From NCBI GenBank assembly GCA_014799765.1, contig JAAVHK010000109.1:1-15431 (forward strand): DNA of 15,431 bases. Direction: 5' to 3'. The notes beneath the pieces were generated by a model, which was given only the letters and a program-made list of their open reading frames with translations, made no database searches and was not told where the DNA came from. The position numbers and the translations under genes are program-made. This DNA is from Ruminococcus sp. GTDB taxonomy: Bacteria; Bacillota; Clostridia; Oscillospirales; Ruminococcaceae. Below, one piece after another: positions 14,471 to 15,431 of this stretch; within the stretch, counting starts at the first letter, position 1; every line of letters starts with the position of its first letter.

Positions 14471-14483
14471 GTTTACCGTACAT

Positions 14484-14508
14484 AAGGAGGTGGATATTAT
14501 TAATATCC
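14484..14508 (+). promoter_or_regulatory. Ribosome binding site and start-codon hairpin of the phosphatase gene
   Basis: AAGGAGG (14484-14490) is directly followed by the perfect inverted repeat GGATATT (14492-14498) / AATATCC (14502-14508). The three-base loop is ATT (14499-14501). That ATT is in frame and 8 bases from the Shine-Dalgarno, the ideal start distance, so an AUU start displayed in a hairpin loop is likely. Confidence 0.55.
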
Positions 14509-14963
14509 TGATTTATTCACGTGAGGAAATAGAGGAAATTATTCAATCCGGTCAGTTTCCGGACAACACCGCCGTAATAAGTTACTATGACCCTGCTATT
14601 AAAAAAATCGACAGGAATTATACACACGTTGATTACTCCGGTGTGTGCGAAAACGTCTTTTACTGTGAACTTGATGACCTTGATATTGAATGTCTGAAAC
14701 CGAAAGGCTATACATATGATACATATTTTCCGGAAGCCGATAAAATGGCGGAGTTCATTTACAACGCCTATAATAACGGCATGGATATTATCTGCCAGTG
14801 TGAATACGGTCAGAGCAGAAGTGCCGGTACTGCTTCTGCTATTGCTGAACACTTCTATAAAAACGGCATATGGATTTTCGCCGACTACAGACGTTATCCG
14901 AATCAGGTTGTATTTCACAAAGTTTATGACGCCCTCGGAAACTATAAAAAAAATAATACCTGA
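14499..14963 (+). CDS. Small CX5R protein phosphatase-like protein (tyrosine/dual-specificity fold)
   Basis: It has 154 residues if read from ATT at 14499, as 'MNILIYSREEIEEII'. The catalytic loop 'CQCEYGQSRSAG' (99-110) gives C101 and R107, the CX5R(S) signature of cysteine-dependent phosphatases. The usual His before the Cys is Gln. The general acid may be one of the acids in 'CELDDLDIE' (56-64). There is no signal peptide or membrane helix. The end is certain, the start is not. No ATG is available upstream; TTG at 14469 has no ribosome binding site and lies in a hairpin arm, and GTG at 14490 overlaps the Shine-Dalgarno. The strong AAGGAGG points to AUU. It lies between the two-component operon and metK with its own leader. 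It may act on phosphotyrosine or another phosphate ester; the substrate is unknown. Confidence 0.8.
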   Translation: MNILIYSREEIEEIIQSGQFPDNTAVISYYDPAIKKIDRNYTHVDYSGVCENVFYCELDDLDIECLKPKGYTYDTYFPEADKMAEFIYNAYNNGMDIICQCEYGQSRSAGTASAIAEHFYKNGIWIFADYRRYPNQVVFHKVYDALGNYKKNNT

Positions 14964-14969
14964 AACCTA

Positions 14970-14998
14970 TTGACATTTCCGGAAATACATGATATAAT
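14970..14998 (+). promoter_or_regulatory. Consensus sigma-A promoter of metK
   Basis: TTGACA (14970-14975), 17 bases, TATAAT (14993-14998), both perfect. It begins 6 bases after the phosphatase stop codon. The spacer contains the palindrome TTCCGGAA (14977-14984). Confidence 0.95.
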
Positions 14999-15006
14999 AT
15001 GTACAA

Positions 15007-15107
15007 CCTTATCAAGAAGGACGGAGAAAACAGGTTCTATGATGTCCGGCAACCTTCCGCATCGGCGGAAAAGGTGCTAATTCCTGCGGTTTATCCGGAA
15101 GATGAGG
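15007..15107 (+). ncRNA. SAM-I (S-box) riboswitch
   Basis: The conserved S-box elements appear in order. P1 5' strand CCTTATC (15007-15013) pairs with GATGAGG (15101-15107). GGACGGAG follows, then the kink-turn/pseudoknot segment CCGGCAACC, hairpin P3 TTCCGC-ATCG-GCGGAA, the core AAGGTGCTAATTCC, and P4 around CTGCGG...CCGG. It lies directly upstream of metK, a classic S-box target. SAM binding is expected to stabilise P1 and let the downstream terminator form. Confidence 0.95.
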
Positions 15108-15123
15108 AATTTCATTGAAATTT

Positions 15124-15152
15124 ATGCTCCGGAATTTTTCGGAGCATTTTTT
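15124..15152 (+). terminator. SAM-controlled transcription attenuator before metK
   Basis: ATGCTCCG (15124-15131) pairs with CGGAGCAT (15140-15147), an 8-bp stem followed by a T run. It lies 16 bases after the aptamer and immediately before the AAGGAGG of metK, as in other transcription-terminating S-boxes. Confidence 0.9.
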
Positions 15153-15173
15153 GTTAAGGAGGTTTATTTTTTT

Positions 15174-15431
15174 ATGAGTAAAGTTTTTTTTACGTCTGAA
15201 TCTGTCACTGAGGGTCATCCTGACAAAATCGCTGACCAGATTTCTGATGCTGTCCTTGATGCCATTCTTGAACAAGACCCTACAGGACGTGTCGCCTGTG
15301 AAACGGCTGTCACTACCGGTATGATTCTTTGCATGGGCGAAATCTCAACAACCGCAAAAATTGATATTCCGAAAATCGCACGTCACGTCGTTGCCGATAT
15401 CGGTTATGACCGTGCCAAATACGGTTTCGAC
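15174..15431 (+). CDS. metK: S-adenosylmethionine synthetase, N-terminal part (runs off right edge)
   Basis: Makes SAM from methionine and ATP. The first 86 codons are present and open to the window end. The N-terminal signature 'TSESVTEGHPDKIADQISDA' (7-26), with the ATP/Mg-binding H15 and D17, and 'ACETAVTTG' (41-49) are diagnostic. AAGGAGG at 15156-15162, 11 bases upstream of ATG, fixes the start. Expression is controlled by the SAM-I riboswitch and attenuator just upstream, giving end-product feedback. Confidence 0.97.
   Translation, partial: MSKVFFTSESVTEGHPDKIADQISDAVLDAILEQDPTGRVACETAVTTGMILCMGEISTTAKIDIPKIARHVVADIGYDRAKYGFD

Noticed and set aside
14401..14480. Leader hairpin 2 as a simple intrinsic terminator
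   Set aside because: The 3' side is GTTTACC rather than a run of T, and the ribosome binding site follows within 14 bases.

Overview
The window looks like a chromosomal segment from a low-to-moderate GC Firmicute of the class Clostridia, most like a Ruminococcus/Oscillospiraceae relative. This is inferred from the dnaG-rpoD macromolecular-synthesis arrangement, an S-box (SAM-I) riboswitch before metK, strong AGGAGG ribosome binding sites, near-consensus TTGACA-N17-TATAAT promoters and the gene content. No database was searched. Apart from one gene it reads as core chromosome; I see no insertion sequence, tRNA, rRNA, CRISPR array or integrase.

Layout. Positions 1-574 (minus) hold the N-terminal part of a PAS/GGDEF-like signalling protein that leaves the left edge. 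From 6615 down to 650 (minus) runs a housekeeping block: a consensus promoter, rpmE (L31) with a GTG start, a terminator, then a tightly packed yigZ-like / dGTPase / dnaG / sigma-like / rpoD series closed by a terminator. Between dnaG and rpoD sits an unusual 316-residue protein made of two degenerate copies of the rpoD sigma-2 region in tandem, with no sigma-4 domain. This is the most novel item in the window. From 11936 down to 6651 (minus) a membrane-bound PAS-PAS-GGDEF-EAL protein is followed 29 bp later by a 6-phosphofructokinase and a terminator, then by a separately promoted phosphoglucomutase/phosphomannomutase.

At about 12000 the direction switches. An OmpR-type response regulator and its membrane histidine kinase run on the plus strand, divergent from the GGDEF-EAL gene. 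Next comes a small CX5R (tyrosine/dual-specificity-like) phosphatase with a structured 5' leader and apparently an AUU start codon placed in the loop of a perfect hairpin. The window ends with a SAM-I riboswitch and the start of metK.

How the parts may work together. The promoters of the two-component operon and of the phosphatase gene share an 18-nt element (15 of 18 identical) embedded in TTTACA-like repeats. In the two-component intergenic region this element also lies just upstream of the divergent GGDEF-EAL promoter. A simple hypothesis is that the response regulator controls its own operon, the phosphatase and, through the EAL protein and the adjoining pfkA, links envelope sensing to cyclic-di-GMP turnover and glycolysis. 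That is inference; the shared sequence, the hairpins and the gene order are seen directly.
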